Shown: piece after piece, positions 38,002 through 51,346 of the stretch
Position numbering within the stretch: the stretch's first letter is position 1
How the letters are laid out: each line of letters opens with the position of its first letter
Assembly (NCBI RefSeq): GCF_000090795.2
Contig: NW_003546589.1
Span: 25,565-89,564, forward strand
Source: Amphimedon queenslandica
Lineage: Eukaryota > Porifera > Demospongiae > Haplosclerida > Niphatidae
Reading direction: 5' to 3'
DNA length: 64,000 nt
Position numbers and translations under genes: made by a program
The notes under the pieces: model-generated
The model's database searches: none
Told to the model about the DNA's origin: nothing
What the model saw: the letters and a program-made list of their open reading frames with translations, nothing else

Positions 38002-38297
38002 AACTTGTAACAAACCACACCTCTCTCAATAAGTTGGTTCTCCCTCCCCTTGTCTCCTCGCCAAAAAGACTCTGAAAGAAGGATCAAGTCAATCCAAAAG
38101 GACAAAAAACAAGAGATAATATCCAGAAACAGACACAGTGACAAGCAAAAATGAGCACGTTTCACGTCCAGAGTGAGGAAAAATTGAAATGTGTGAATGT
38201 TTTAATAGAAATTCTAAATACGGTATTCAGATGAGCATTAATTAGAGTTACCAATTTGATGTTGCTATGACAACAGTCACTTTGCTGATAAACTAAG
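38002..38297. promoter_or_regulatory. Bidirectional DDX3/EFHC2 promoter with RFX X-box
   Basis: Only 296 bp separate the two divergent start codons. GTTGCTATGACAAC at 38261-38274 matches the RFX X-box consensus RYYNYYATRRNRAC at every position and lies 23 bp before the EFHC2 ATG. EFHC proteins are ciliary, and RFX sites close to the start are the rule for such genes. DDX3 is housekeeping; its start is on the far side of the gap. Confidence 0.6.
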
Positions 38298-41200
38298 ATG
38301 GCTCTGCCGCTACTGCCAGGAAACAGTTTCGATAAAAATGTAAGCTTCTTTTTTTACTCATCATTATTATTTATTTTTATGTAAAGCTTGGAAGGACAAA
38401 TTTTCACAAGGCTCAATTTTTTGACTACAATGCAGACGTTCCAGTAAATAAATCTGCAGAAAGTGGTGAGTAGCATCATAGTGATCTGCCAAAACTTGCA
38501 CTAACTTTAAATCTCCAAGGTGGCCAGCTTGATAAGAATAGAAGTGTTTATCCTGAGGGTGTAGATAAAGGAGAACCTGCCTGGGTAGCATTTGACAGAC
38601 AGGTCAGTTTTGTTGTATATAGTTTTAATAAATTTGAACCGGTTACTGACACACATACATGTGTACATGTAGTCAAGTGTTCCTGATATTTTGCCCATTT
38701 TGTGTAGGTATTGAGGTTTAATGCATACTTTCAAGAAGGAATTGAAGAAAAGCGTGAAGAGCAATTTCGTGTTCGAAACTGTGTTATTCTGTTTTACTTG
38801 GAAGATGATAGTGTTCAAGTTAATGAGAAGCAGATAGAAAATAGCGGAATACCTCAAGGTTGCAAACTATTAGTCACAACTGAAGTCATTAATTTACATC
38901 ATTAGGTACTTTGATTCGTCGCCACAGAATACCTCTTCCTCCACCTGATGATGACAAATTCTACACTGTGGAACACTTCAACATTGGGCATTGTGTGCAA
39001 CTCTACTCAAAGATGTTTCAAATCACTGTTTGTACAATGATATTAATCATAGCTTTATTACTACACTTTAGGGTTGTGATCAGTTTACAAAAAACTTTCT
39101 GGCCAAGCTTGGATCCAAAGTGCCACCAGCAGCTGAGGCACCAAGTGATCCATACAGTGAGCATCGTGACAAGGTATAAACATTGCTTCAAATGATCGGA
39201 GTTCAATTTACCATTATCACAGATGATAGGTTCTATGCAACCTCACCGACCATATGAAAGGCTTGACACTCTGAGGCAGTTTCTGGACTGTGATAGACAG
39301 GTATTGCGTTTCTATTGCCTGTGGGATGATACTGACAGGTTGGTAACTCAAATCATAACCTTTCAATTAATATTATCATATGATATGTACAGTACATTTG
39401 GTGATCCTCATGAGCTTGTATTGCATTACTATTTGGCTGATGATACTATTGAAATATTGGAAAAAATTCCACAAAATTCTGGCAGAGATTCTATACCAGT
39501 TTTCCTTAGAAGAGAAAAGTTGCCAAAGGTATTGACTTAATGCTTACATACAATAATTCATGATAATTGGTAAATACATGTATATACAATAGAATCCTCC
39601 TGGTATGTATCAACCTGGAGTTCAAACAAAACGAACTGTTCTTAATGTTTTTGGACCCACTGGCCATGGAGGACGTTATATATTAGATGCACTGAAAGTA
39701 AGTCACAGAAATTTTGCAGCACAATGAAAAGATGTACAATATAATATAGACTGGAGCAGTTCACAATGAATACTATCATGAAACTGATTTGACTATTGGA
39801 GCCGTCTTAAATGTTTGGGGCAGAAAAGTATTGTTGTGTGACTGTGATGACTTTACTAAAAATTTTTATTCAACCAAGTACAATGTTGGTAAGTTAACTC
39901 ACTTCTATCAAGCATTTTAACATTACATGTTCAACAGGGAAATTTGAACCAATCCAGTTTCCAGCAAGTAGTGCTCGTGAGATTAAGAATGATCTTCCAC
40001 CATACACTGGATTTGGTTCTGAAGAAGACTCACTTTCTTCCTGTCTTCACCTGATTCCAAAAGCTCCCCGTAAAGATCATGCAAAATTTATGGAAAAGGA
40101 TAGGTAATCAATATCAACACTCAACAGCATTTTATAGGAATAATTTTCGTACTAGGCAAGGTCTGAAGAGCAACGTATTGCGTTTTGTAGCTTGTTTAAA
40201 CTCAAATACAAGCACTGATATTGGAAGGAAGTTCATTGTATCTTATTATTTGTCTGATGACACCTTAACAGTCTATGAACCACCTATTAGAAATTCAGGT
40301 TTGATATTGATTATCGATAAGGATAGAGTGTCATCATTATTATTAGGAATTATTGGTGGTAAGTTTCTTGAGAGATGTAGAGTAGCCAAACCTAAAGCAA
40401 ATGAAAGTGATCCTTCAGTATACTACCAACCTGAGGTAAAGAGCACAAATTTAAAGGCATCAATTTTAAAAATTTTACAATAATAGGATTTCTACATTGG
40501 AGCAGAAGTTGTATTCAATAATTTCTCATTCATTCTGACTGAAGCTGATGAGTATGCAATGCGTTACATGGAATCAAATTCAGATCAATTCCCTCATGCA
40601 AACATAAATCTTATCCTCTCTAAACTGAAAGGACCAGCTACTGCACATATTGAAAAAATTAAGACAGCGTTCAATGATGCTGATATTGACAAAAAAGGCT
40701 TTGTAACTGAGGAAGAATTTAAGTAAGAAATTTTCACTAACAATATTTGACACAAATCATAAATGTAGAACCCTAGTGAAAGGATTGGCTCATGGGTTAC
40801 TCAATGAGCATGAAGTACTCACACTCTGCCGCTACTACAAAACAGCCAAAAGACCACCACTTGCTTCATTGACCACAATGGTTCAAGCCGATTTGAAAAA
40901 AAATAAATTCCAAAAGTTTAGGTAAGCTTGCCATTAGAATGAAATCTCAGATAATACATGTACATGTATTTCTATACCACTATAGTGAGCTTGAAAGTGT
41001 ACTGAAATCATTAGACACAGAGGGATCAGGCTATCTGCCCACAGGACAAGTCTTGCATGGTTGTCAACTTCTTGAACTTCCAGTCTCTGATCAATTGATT
41101 GAAGCGTCAATGGAAAAGTAAGCCCATTAATTTTATTTCCTCATAATGTACATGTATTAATTCATTGATAGCTGTCAGAAAAGCAAAACAGGCATATTAT

Positions 41201-41419
41201 ACCAAGAATTTCTTCAGCTGGTAAACTGGGTCGAACATCCAGTAGAGCCTCAAGACAAACTACCAGTAAAAATTCCCTTCCTTCTCTTATTCTCCTAGTC
41301 CTTCTCTCACTGAGATAATCCTGCTTCTTTTACCATTATTACAGGAAAATGTGCCAGAAGAAGCTACAACTATTAACTATACATCTCTCATTGAAGACTT
41401 GACAGCAGCAAAGAGTTAA
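38298..41419 (+). CDS. EFHC2: EFHC2, DM10/EF-hand ciliary microtubule protein
   Basis: EFHC1/2 are inner-lumen proteins of axonemal doublet microtubules. The start MALPLLPGNSF is nearly identical to that of vertebrate EFHC2. Three DM10 domains follow in order: around 38708-39090 (VLRFNAYFQEG, LYYLEDDSVQV-like FYLEDDS), 39223-39870 (QVLRFYCLWDDTD, LHYYLADDTIEI), and 40150-40590 (NVLRFVACL, VSYYLSDDTLTVYEPP). A C-terminal EF-hand-like region lies at 40680-41260 (FNDADIDKKGFVTEEEF, LDTEGSGYLPTGQV). The last exon ends LIEDLTAAKS. About 15 exons with short introns. It converges on TBL1 with 234 bp between stops. Confidence 0.94.
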
Positions 41420-41458
41420 AGGCAACAAAAAGCATCGCATATACATCTTAACAGACAC

Positions 41459-41464
41459 AATAAA
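41459..41464 (+). terminator. EFHC2 polyadenylation signal
   Basis: AATAAA lies 40 bp after the EFHC2 stop codon, in the 234-bp gap shared with the convergent TBL1 gene. Confidence 0.5.
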
Positions 41465-41653
41465 TTATTACTTAAGTACTCTATCGATTATTACATAAAT
41501 TATTATTAGTTACTGTACTATTAACATTATGAAACCAAACATGACATTATACTTTGAAATTCAAAAGGTAACTGTAGTGGTGGTGATGAGTTGGGTGAGA
41601 TGTGCATGCTATGTAAGTAATATCGGGAGTATCTCTAAGCTCTATGTAACTCA

Positions 41654-44600
41654 TTAGCTGCTCAATGTTTTCAAATCCAGTACACATACCTAAAAGCACA
41701 AAGTTATAATAATTCATAATCTAAGAAACACTAACTTTGTGATCAGAGAAACTAGCAGCCAATTTAGTTCCGTCTTTATTCCAACATACTTCAAATATCC
41801 CACTGTCACCTCTGTACCGCCGCACTAATGCACCATTACTTGTTGACCAGATAAATAACCACCTATCAAAAGAGCCACTGGCAATATAACGACCATCAGG
41901 ACTAAAGGCAACCGAATACACTGGATCTTGATGACGTCTTAAAGTATGAAGGCAAACTCCTCTCTCAACCTCCCAGAGACGCACAGTTGAATCAAATGAA
42001 GCACTACAAGACAAACAAAATGTTGATTAAGGCTCTAATCAATAATTCATCCAGTAACTAACGTTGCTAGCTGTAGATTAGCATTAGGATTACTAGTGTT
42101 AGGACCAGTGGGGCTCCATTGTAAGGTATAAATATCACCAGAATGTTCCGTTAGATCATGCAACCAAGTCTCCTGCTTCATACTCCAAAGCTAATGCAAC
42201 AAAAAGTGATTAAAAACACCAAAAATTAATGATACCTTAGCAGTGTGATCATCAGAACATGATGCCAATAGGTTACCTGACGGATCCCATTTAATAGCAT
42301 TGACACCATTCTACATCAACAACAATACATTACTATTCATATCTCTCTCTCCTCCAGCACACATCACACCTTATGTCCAGAGAATGTTCTTATTGGCTTA
42401 TCAGTCCCCAGTCTGTACACATGTATAAAAGTGTCTGCAGAGCACGATGAAAAGGTTGTGTTATTTTGCCAATCCACATCTAGAGTAGGAGATTTGTGAT
42501 GAGAATAAGACTGACGGACATCACCACTGTTGACATCCCAAACCACTGCCAACTAGAAAAACACATTATCATTTCACTGAGTGTTGGAAAGACTTCAAAA
42601 TTCCAACACATGAGCAAGTGTTGATACTTAAATGAAATAAATGTATTGTAGTACATACTGTACCTTATCTACACCACCGGTTGCTATATAGTTTCCCTTG
42701 TTATTCCATTTGAGAGCAAAAATTGGGCCAGAATGACGAATGAGAGTAGACTTTATTTCACCTTCCAGAGACCATAACCGAGCAACCCCATCATAACTAC
42801 CTGTAGCAACTTGACTACCATCAGGCTATTGGAAAGAAAAGGAGAATAATAAAGTAAGAAAGGGGCAAATTTAAAGAAAAATGACAGTGAGTAGAGAGAA
42901 AGAACATAAAAGCAAACATACACTCCAATGAACTGAAGTAACATCACGATTCCCACCCTCTGATGATAAATGTACACCAGGTAGAGGCTGATGTGATAGT
43001 ACAATAGATCCTCCGTAATTCTGTGATGTATCATTAGCATCAACATGCCAAAGCCTAGCTGTAGAGTCACCAGATCTACATAATCAATGATTAAAACAGA
43101 ACATAATTATTGTGAATAGCAATAACAAAAGTTCACGAAAAAAACTAAAAAATCATAACAAAAAGCTCTTTTATTCATAGTGTGTAGGCTGTAAACATAG
43201 TAACAGGCTCTATCAATAGATTAAAATTTTGATCTGCAACAAATGCTTTAAAGAACCATCACCTGCTTGAGTCTCCAATCAATTGAGAACACAACAAGTA
43301 CTTAATTAAGTGAATCATAAATGGGTAAAAGAACAAAAACAAAACTAACTAGGCATTAATTTTAATACTAATTGATTCAGAGTCAGATAGGCAATAAAAG
43401 TATCATGAAATGGCTTTAAGTTCAAACATTATATTTGCTACATATTATGATCTTTAATTAGATGCCACAACTAGGAAATTTTTCATTGCTACATTTGCTT
43501 TTTTCCTCCATCAGAAAATTAAATTTATTCGTATAATTGCAAGATTTATGAAAACTTAAGAAAATAAAAGTATCCCGAGGCTACAATATACATGTACATG
43601 ATGGTATAGATTCTTTACCCTGTCACTAATGTGTTGTCTATTGGACTCCAGGCACAAGTGAACACTTCAGATCCATGACCTTGCAATATCTTTACTAGAT
43701 TAGGAGGATGATCAGTCACTGTTGCTGGAACATTATCATTTCTTTCTGTTGACATTGGCTCTACATCAAAAATCATGTGACAGATTATGAAAATTAGCAT
43801 AATGATAGAATATGTTATAGTTGACAAAGAATCGTCACATGAACCCATACAATAAGAATCTGAATGAGGTGCTAAATAGCCATAAGTATAGGACCATTGT
43901 TCTTAAACTGTATTATTTCTACATAATTATAATTACATTTTTGACAAAGAAGACTGTCTCTTGATAATGAGCAAATTCTTTTTCATAAATTCACTGAAAA
44001 TGTATAGCAATGAAATAAACTATTGAGTTTCATGCACTTATCAATAAAATCACAGGTGCCTCTATCTGTGCACTGTGGAGTGCTTACTAACAAAGTTGCA
44101 CATACATGTATTTATGATGCTTTACTAATCATAGTTGATCATAGACAATGTGAATGCATATGTATGTACATGTATGCATAGCAATACCTTGTGTAGGAGT
44201 AGAAATTTGTTGTGAATTTAGAGGTTTTACTGACAAACCCCCACCACCTTTAATTCCAGGACTTTCATAAGATACAGCATCAATCAGTGACAATGGAGGA
44301 GCATCTTCTAATATTGTACCATCCTAAGTGTGTAGTACACGTTCAAAATAATAAAAATAAACTTGCTTAATGTAATTTTGATCATCATGAAAATGATGAA
44401 ATAAAAAGCTACAAATTATAATACTAGAAACAATGTAAAACATTAAAGGGCTCAGCCTCGTAGATTACTAGCTGCAAAAAAGCAGAATCTCTTCCTTATG
44501 TTGCTGCTAGAAAACTCCTGACTTGTTTTTTATAGGCAGGTAGTGAAAAAAACATTAATTTATTTCAAGATACTAATAATCCCATTCAAAGTTTCAAACC

Positions 44601-45001
44601 CATTGCTAAACTTCTCTACAACTAAAAAATTACATATCGCCACAATCAATTCAGTTGTACCAGTTGAAATTTTAAAAACTGCTAATAAATAATATTTAAA
44701 TTGGTTTGGAACATACATGTTGGTTTATACATTACGTAATCCCATTTACCTCAGCAATGCTAACTTCAGCCTCAACATATTGCAGTCCCTTCTGTATGAC
44801 TGATATAAGTGCACCTGGTGGTATTTGTGTACTGTTAATGCTAGTATGCTTCACATGACTCTCCTGAGAAAATGTATATGCAGAATGCTGAAAACCTATT
44901 TTTAAAAAATCAATTAGAAGCAAAAACTGATCTAATACTCTACCTGACTCCAAAAGGTATCTATAGACCAAGAAATTTACTTCATCACTTTTGATACTCA
45001 T
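41654..45001 (-). CDS. TBL1XR1: TBL1X/TBL1XR1 transducin-beta-like corepressor subunit
   Basis: TBL1 proteins belong to the NCoR/SMRT-HDAC3 complex and exchange corepressors in the nucleus. The start at 45001 gives [16 protein letters not shown], the LisH motif, nearly identical to the vertebrate protein; exon 2 continues with QHSAYTF and [15 protein letters not shown] variable linker follows. Seven to eight WD40 repeats run from 43850 to 41721 ([80 protein letters not shown]). The final exon (41654-41689) reads [11 protein letters not shown], matching the family end VCVLDLRK. Without the last splice the frame stops at about 41719. Introns at 43081-43600 and 44335-44740 hold nothing I recognise. 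Confidence 0.95.
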
Positions 45002-45243
45002 TTTGCCACCACTTTTCCAAATAATGCCACCTCGAGGGGCCGGCGAAAAGAGGAGGGCCTTACCATGGCCCAGCCTTTTCCATGCCTACATTTTTGTGGT
45101 CCCACGTGAGTACGCGACAAATCATTACAAATGCTTTGGTATGTCACGTGTGACAACAGAGGAGTGGCTACTGCTACTACAACAATTACAAGCCACAGAA
45201 GTTAGTCATAGACGAGGAAATACAACTTTTAGCCCGACTCAAA
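45002..45243. promoter_or_regulatory. Bidirectional TBL1/7TM-B promoter with two CACGTG E-boxes
   Basis: The gap between divergent start codons contains CACGTG at 45103-45108 and 45145-45150. The second sits in GTCACGTGTGAC, close to the TFE3/USF-type site. A 75-codon open frame (45026-45253) on the plus strand overlaps the downstream start out of frame; it may be an upstream ORF in the leader. Confidence 0.4.
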
Positions 45244-48200
45244 ATGAGTGAGGGTGGTATAATATACAGTGACGAGAGAGAAGAAAGTATTCCTGATTAT
45301 GGCAGTGGCAAGACTCGTGTAGAATTAACGGACAGCAATGCTCTTCATGAGGTACCAAAGGTTTGTCAGCCCAGCTATGCATGCACTTCGATAGTGGGCT
45401 TGGTCTGGGCTACTCTAGTTATCAGAGACTATCTCTAGTTATCAGAGACTATAGTGTTTGGTTTTCACTATTTGTGCTTTAGTATGTAGTTTATGTTACT
45501 GTGCCATTGTTTTTGAAATTTTTTCTGTTAGTTCAATAGTTTTTGTCCCAAAACATTCGTAAGTTTTAGCTCATTATGTGCCACTCGAATTTGGTTCCTT
45601 TCACAGGCTGGTAGACAGCCATTTATGATTTTTTTCAATCATTGCAATATGGATTGGGGGTAGTGTATCAGTAATTGACCCACTAATGTGTGGGATATGG
45701 AGTCATTGGAGTGTACTTTATGATTTTATTTAGGAATTTAAAAGAATTGAAAATGTTATCTTAATACAAAAAACTTAGAAATCTATTAAAATGGCATTAA
45801 AAGGACATTGAGTGATGGTGACCTGCTAATTCTAATTATTTAAGGCACCACTAAAATAAGTATTATCGATGAATATATCATATATAATTAGATGTTATAC
45901 ACTTTTCAGGGAGAATAGGGCTTTCTTTCTGCTTTATATTTTAAAATTTCTTGCTATTACTGAAATGTATAACAATAGGTTAATTGCTGATAGAGCCATT
46001 TTACCCATTGTCTAATAACAATATACATTGCTGCATTGTGCACATTGAAAGAATTCATGAGAAGCAACATAGTAGCCAGAAACTTGTGCAAGTGGCTCAG
46101 CAGATTGTTTGGTAATGCCAATCCAGTCAAATTTTGTGCTGTTTTTTGCTCCAGTTAAATAAAGGATTTGATTCTTTTGCAGCAAATTTACCCAAAATGA
46201 CCTTTTATTATGGGCTTGTATTATAGGTGTGGGCCAATTGAAAGTTCATTGGGCTAATTGCTTGCCAATTTTGCTTATCAAACATACGACTTAGTGGAAT
46301 AGCTTAATAACACTCTTGATATATCTAATTTTGAAGGACCTTTCATCTAATAGAAGAGAATAGCAAAGGGAAGAATCTTGTTCTGAACAATTTTTGGACT
46401 AAAACAATGTTACCGGTTATTATTCTTAATAGTAACAGTTTGTCACTATGATATTAAAATGCGTAATATTTACACCCTCTGAAACTAGCTTTTTGATTTT
46501 TGAATGAACCCCTTTCAGCTATAACACAATCTAATTTTGTGGCTAGAACATTAATATTTTAATCACTCCTTTGTTGAAAGACATCTCTAACTTCATTGTT
46601 TATAAAACCACCACTATAGGTTTATCCTATGCTAATTATACTACTGTTTAGAACAATAGTGAGTGCATAGTGTGATTTTTCTATTAATCAAAAAGTAGTC
46701 GATAATGCCATTGGGTTCAAATACCGGGTACATTTTTACTACACTATATGATTTGATGTTGTTTTAGGTGTCTAACTTTGACATAAATGGTGACGATGAA
46801 TTCCAAAATGATCCAAGCTCTCCAAACTCTAGTGGATTCACTACAGTCATTGTATGTACTTGCAGTTGGGTAACGATATCAATTGTTTTTCCCATAGGCA
46901 CCTAGTATTGGTAACGATACATTTGGTGATGATATGACAGCCACTGCCTTACAAAACTGTAAGAAAACAGTCCTTTCACCATACTACATCTTCCTAAAAT
47001 GCGTAAGCAAAAATTGTAACTCTTTTCTATTTTATTTATTTTCTGGATATAAGATTGGTTGGCGAAGATGCAAAGCTGTGACATATGAGGTGCGGCGAAC
47101 ATGGCCTTTTATGTGTTGTAACTTTTTCTGGCCATTCTTCTTAACTGTGTTACTGATAATGTCTTGTGTCACTCAAATACTTCTCTGCTTCAGTAGGGAT
47201 TTGGTGAGTCTCTTCTGTGCATTACTATAAACCTTGAGGCATTACAACAATTACGGACTGTACCAATTAAAATTTTATTTTTTAGATTGAATCTAATCCA
47301 CCAAACAGTGTCACAAATATAACAGAAATAACATGCTCTGATCACATCTTCAGTTCGCTTGTTATTTTGGATTTTCTGTTGGTTGGAACTTACCTTTATG
47401 GTCTCTATATTTTTCGTTTTAAATTGAGTGAATACCTCTCTACTTTTATTGAAACAGTAAGTATATTATAATACATGTGCATGTACATACATTGAATTTG
47501 TTCTAAGGTATTTTTGGGTATTATATCTCGCACTGGTAGCTATTCACCAAAGAATCTCATTAGATCATTAAGGTATTTAATCTGGTATTTGAATCATAAT
47601 GCAGAAAATTGTTATTTTTAGATTCTTTTTGTTATTGGGATTGTTGTGGATTGTGTATTCACTGTGTGTCAGTATTATGAGGGTATTTGCTCATCATTAT
47701 GAGAGAGATGTAGACTTCGAATTTTTGGGACGGTAGGCTTAGTATCTTCATTCGTGTTTAATTTTTGTATCTATTCTAATAGTATCCCTGTTATCGTTAA
47801 ACTCATTTTGATTGTTGTTTCCTTGCTTGGTTTCATTGTCTTCGACATTGCCTACACTGCTGCTGTCATCAACTATTCAATGCAGTGCCAACTCATGGTC
47901 TACTACATTCAAAGTATATGTAATCGTATAGTAGCAAAAGAATGGGAAATTGATGAAGCTATCAAGGTATTCAACTGTTTAAAAAAGAGCGTGATTTTTT
48001 AATGTAATTTTGTTTACATGTAGCAAGTTCATACAGCTCGACAGTTTATGAACAAACTTAATGGACACTTGTCACGAGCTGTTAGCTCTATGATGTTCAT
48101 TTTTCTTTATTCTTCAGTTATCTGTGAGTTGTAAAATTAAAAAATTAAATATTTACTTAATACTGTATTGGTGCTCTTTTTAGCATTGTGGGGCCTTCAA

Positions 48201-48729
48201 AAGTTGCAGCATTCTGATCCTGATCTTGTTATAGTGGCAACAACCTCTATACTTGGTACTATACAGTGGGTCCTGTGGCTGTTACTACCATTAATACAAG
48301 TAGGCTATTATCAACACTAATCTGGGTTTTGTTTAATAATATGTGACTAATAAATTACTTTTGGCTTAATTATATACCAGAAAAGTTCATTTGATTACCA
48401 GTATATTAATTTGATTTGCAGGCTGCCCGTGTGACTCATTCTGGCTGCTGGCTAAAAAAAACTGCACTAGAGATTAGAACACGTCCTTTTAGTTACAGAG
48501 ATACACCACAACTGGACCTGGACTCATTTGTTAACTATTGCGGTAGCATTCAGCTAAAAGTAATGAGCAATTATTAGTGTACATGTATGCATTGTCCTTC
48601 AATAAATAGGCAAAACTGGCCAGTATTCCAATATCCCCAGCACTAGTAATTGGTGGTTCTTTTATTCTCGGTTTTGTGATGTTCCTTGTAATTGAGCTCG
48701 ACAATTTTTCATGGGCCCCATGGCTTTGA
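45244..48729 (+). CDS. Seven-transmembrane protein B, gustatory-receptor-like candidate (paralog of A)
   Basis: The start MSEGGIIYSDE is followed by an acidic leader, a 1.4-kb first intron (about 45361-46767, no recognisable content beyond a 20-bp duplication at 45417-45452), and then the conserved VLSPYYIFLKCIGWRR. Seven hydrophobic segments follow, ending with ALVIGGSFILGFVMFLVIEL before the stop. It shares blocks with protein A across its length: PYxILLK-IGWR, VINYxxQCQ, LNGxL, QWxLxxxxP, RPFxxxDTPxLxLxxFxNY and VIGGSFIL. It also keeps intron positions, such as the phase-0 junctions before IGWR and after CFSR. The LNGHLSRAVSSMMFIF motif before segment 5 recalls the GR/GRL family. Role inferred as a receptor or ligand-gated channel; no ligand can be suggested. 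It converges on the MyTH4-FERM gene with 105 bp between stops. Confidence 0.75.
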
Positions 48730-48834
48730 GAACAAACTTTTTCTATTAATATAATATTAACTTGCTACATTAATAATTATTATGCTATTGAGTCACATAA
48801 TATTGATATCCTGTGCTTTGTATGAATTGTGTCT

Positions 48835-51191
48835 TTATTTGTCCTGGCATAGTTGCTATAGTATGTCAATAGCTGACTTATCTCATAGTACTATGGCATA
48901 AATAACAATGCAGTAACAACAATGGCCATGTACAGTATGACTTACTAGAGTTGTTACAAGGGATAGCACTACTCCTGTCTTTAGTGACAGCTTTAGCTGA
49001 TGTGCTTTAACAGAATAGCTCCATGAGATTACTGAAGACAAGGAATGTGACTCCACAACATCCTATGCAGTATTGTAGATGTGCAGTTTTATTAAAATAA
49101 ATCACTCACTGAACTTACATTGTTTTCATTCAGAAGTAATATGTAATTCTGATTAATGGCAAGTATTCTGTCCCTTTTCAACCCTAAGCCAAGATATTGC
49201 TAAAAAAATAATGATAAATTGTAGCTAAAAATCAATTATTTACTGTAACTTCGAAGAAATGTGATGCAAAGACAGGCCATCTACTTAAGCATTTTAAGAA
49301 GCTAATTTTTGCTTCTTCGGGCGATAAAATAGAATGCTGCCTGTATTTGCTTAAGATTTGCTGTTAAAAAAGGTTACTGCAAATGTATGGTTATTAAATT
49401 GACACTTACATCTTCCCAGTCTACTAAGGTGTGCTCTGTGTATGACTGCAAAGGAACTAAATCAGGTATTAGGGTACTATAAGTGATATATATGGCAGTT
49501 ATATGTGAAATGTTATGAATGTACTTAAAACTATCAAGGTGAAAAGGTTGAGAACCAAACTTTGAACGATATATGTACGAGCCAATTTGAGTTGCTTCGT
49601 CAGCACTGACCCTGTAACAGCCATGAAGATATTTTGACAACTCCTATATTGTGGCAAACAAAATATATTTCAACACACTTCACATTGATAGCTATAATTG
49701 ATGAAAACATGAATCTAAGTTAGCAGTAATTTGTAAAATTAGTACCTATTTTACAAAAATTGTCATATTACATTTACCTGAGGAAAATGAAACACTATAT
49801 CAGCAGTGTAATCACATCCAACATCAGTGTTAACATAATGTATTTTGACAAACACAATTTGATATAGATCATCACTATCTGTTAGAAGTAGATGTACTAC
49901 AGAATAAAAGCCATGTACATGTATATACATGAGGCATACCAGAGCCAGTAGAATAAACATGCTTGGTTGACTCATGTAAAAAATCCATGAAATAGTCATC
50001 ACTGTAGCTTGCAAAAACATCATTCTCTGTAGTTAATACAAGCCCAAATCCGTCAGCTGATTGAAGACCCAACAGTTCAACAAGTTGAGAGCAAATCTCT
50101 TGACACTTGAGCAAAGAGTGAATTTGAACTGCCTAAAACGATACAATCAATACAAATGCAAATCACAAAATGATTACTTGACTAGATTCATCAGGAATTA
50201 ATATTCTCTGGTAAAGATTCTGTGTCTTGTTTTGAATGGCATTTACCTCAGTAATATGAGGTGGATATATACGGCAAAAAGGAACTCTGTAAATAATAAT
50301 ATTAAGTCTAATTTCAATATTTACACTCACTTTGAGACTGTAAATAATCGTTCTTGTATGTCTGAAGCAACAGGCCAGAGTTCTTTATAGGACTGAGCAA
50401 ACAACTCCAATTCATTTAAAAGGTCAGGATCAGAAGGTGAAAACAAACCAGATATAAACCACAGAAGTTCCCAGCCACGTTCTTCGCTTGATCTGTTGAA
50501 ATAAACTAACTAAATGTATTGTAGAGTTTGACTACCTCTTCCTGTTTTGTGTAACCTGCTTCACTATCTGACAGTATATCTCATCACGCAACTCTTCCTA
50601 CAGAACAATACAGTTCATATGCAGAGAATAATTCATAATATAGCATACATGAGATAGTGGTGGTTGGAATATGCTGTCAGTAAGAGCAGTCTTGATGGTG
50701 GATTTTCTAGTTGGATAGTCTCCCATATACTTCATTATATGTGCAAAGATAGTCAAGGAAAGACAATACATGTACACACTATTATATAAGTTCTACTTAA
50801 AGTTAAGGATATATCTAAAGCAACAGCATGCTTTGTGCTGTAGCTCCTGAGACAGTTCACATGTTTTCTTCAATAAAGGAATTTGAATGGGATCAAGAGA
50901 AAATCGCCACAAATTGTTCCGAGTCTGTTGCCTGTGATGGAGCTGGCCACTAAAAGTCCTCCTAAGGGTTCTTCGACCACGTGTGTTACTTTTCCTGAAG
51001 TGAGCACTGGCATAATGCTCCAGGGTATGTGCTCCAATGCTTCCTCTTCTAACATCAAGATGATCAACTGATCCATACCTCACCATATCCCCCTCTTGTG
51101 TCTAATTTATCACATGACAATTAACAGATAAAGCTAAAAGCATCCTTACTTCTTGCATTTCAGTGACAGTATATTCTGGTTGAGAGCTCAT
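48835..51191 (-). CDS. MyTH4-FERM protein without myosin motor
   Basis: The start at 51191 (MSSQPEYTVTEMQE) is followed by about 60 basic, disordered residues. A MyTH4 domain comes next (about 50950-50360, KYMGDYPTRK, EELRDEIYCQIVKQVTQN, RGWELLWFISGLFSPS, FCRIYPP) and then a FERM domain in three lobes (50160-48835, FLHESTKHV, YRQHSILSPEEAKISFLKCLSRWPVFASHFFEV, RILAINQNYILLL, ISWSYSV). The wording is closest to myosin VII/X/XV tails, which bind cargo and microtubules. No motor, IQ or PH domain precedes it; the next gene begins 155 bp away. It is either an orphan MyTH4-FERM adaptor or a gene split from a myosin. The last exon is only a few codons (QLCQDK). Confidence 0.85.
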
Positions 51192-51346
51192 CTTGTCTTC
51201 TTAACTGAACAGCTAGTGTGCCAGTAACAGATATGCATTATCACACCCAGCTCACATGATTATTTAAGACTACTCTTTTGTTGACATAAATACTACACAC
51301 ATGCTAACAAAACAATGATAAATAATAATATCATATAAAGTACAAG

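Noticed and set aside
41719-41747. TBL1 ending in DHKVSVS
   Set aside because: Splicing at AAA|GTTAGT to the exon at 41654-41689 gives VCVLDLK, the family end, in frame.
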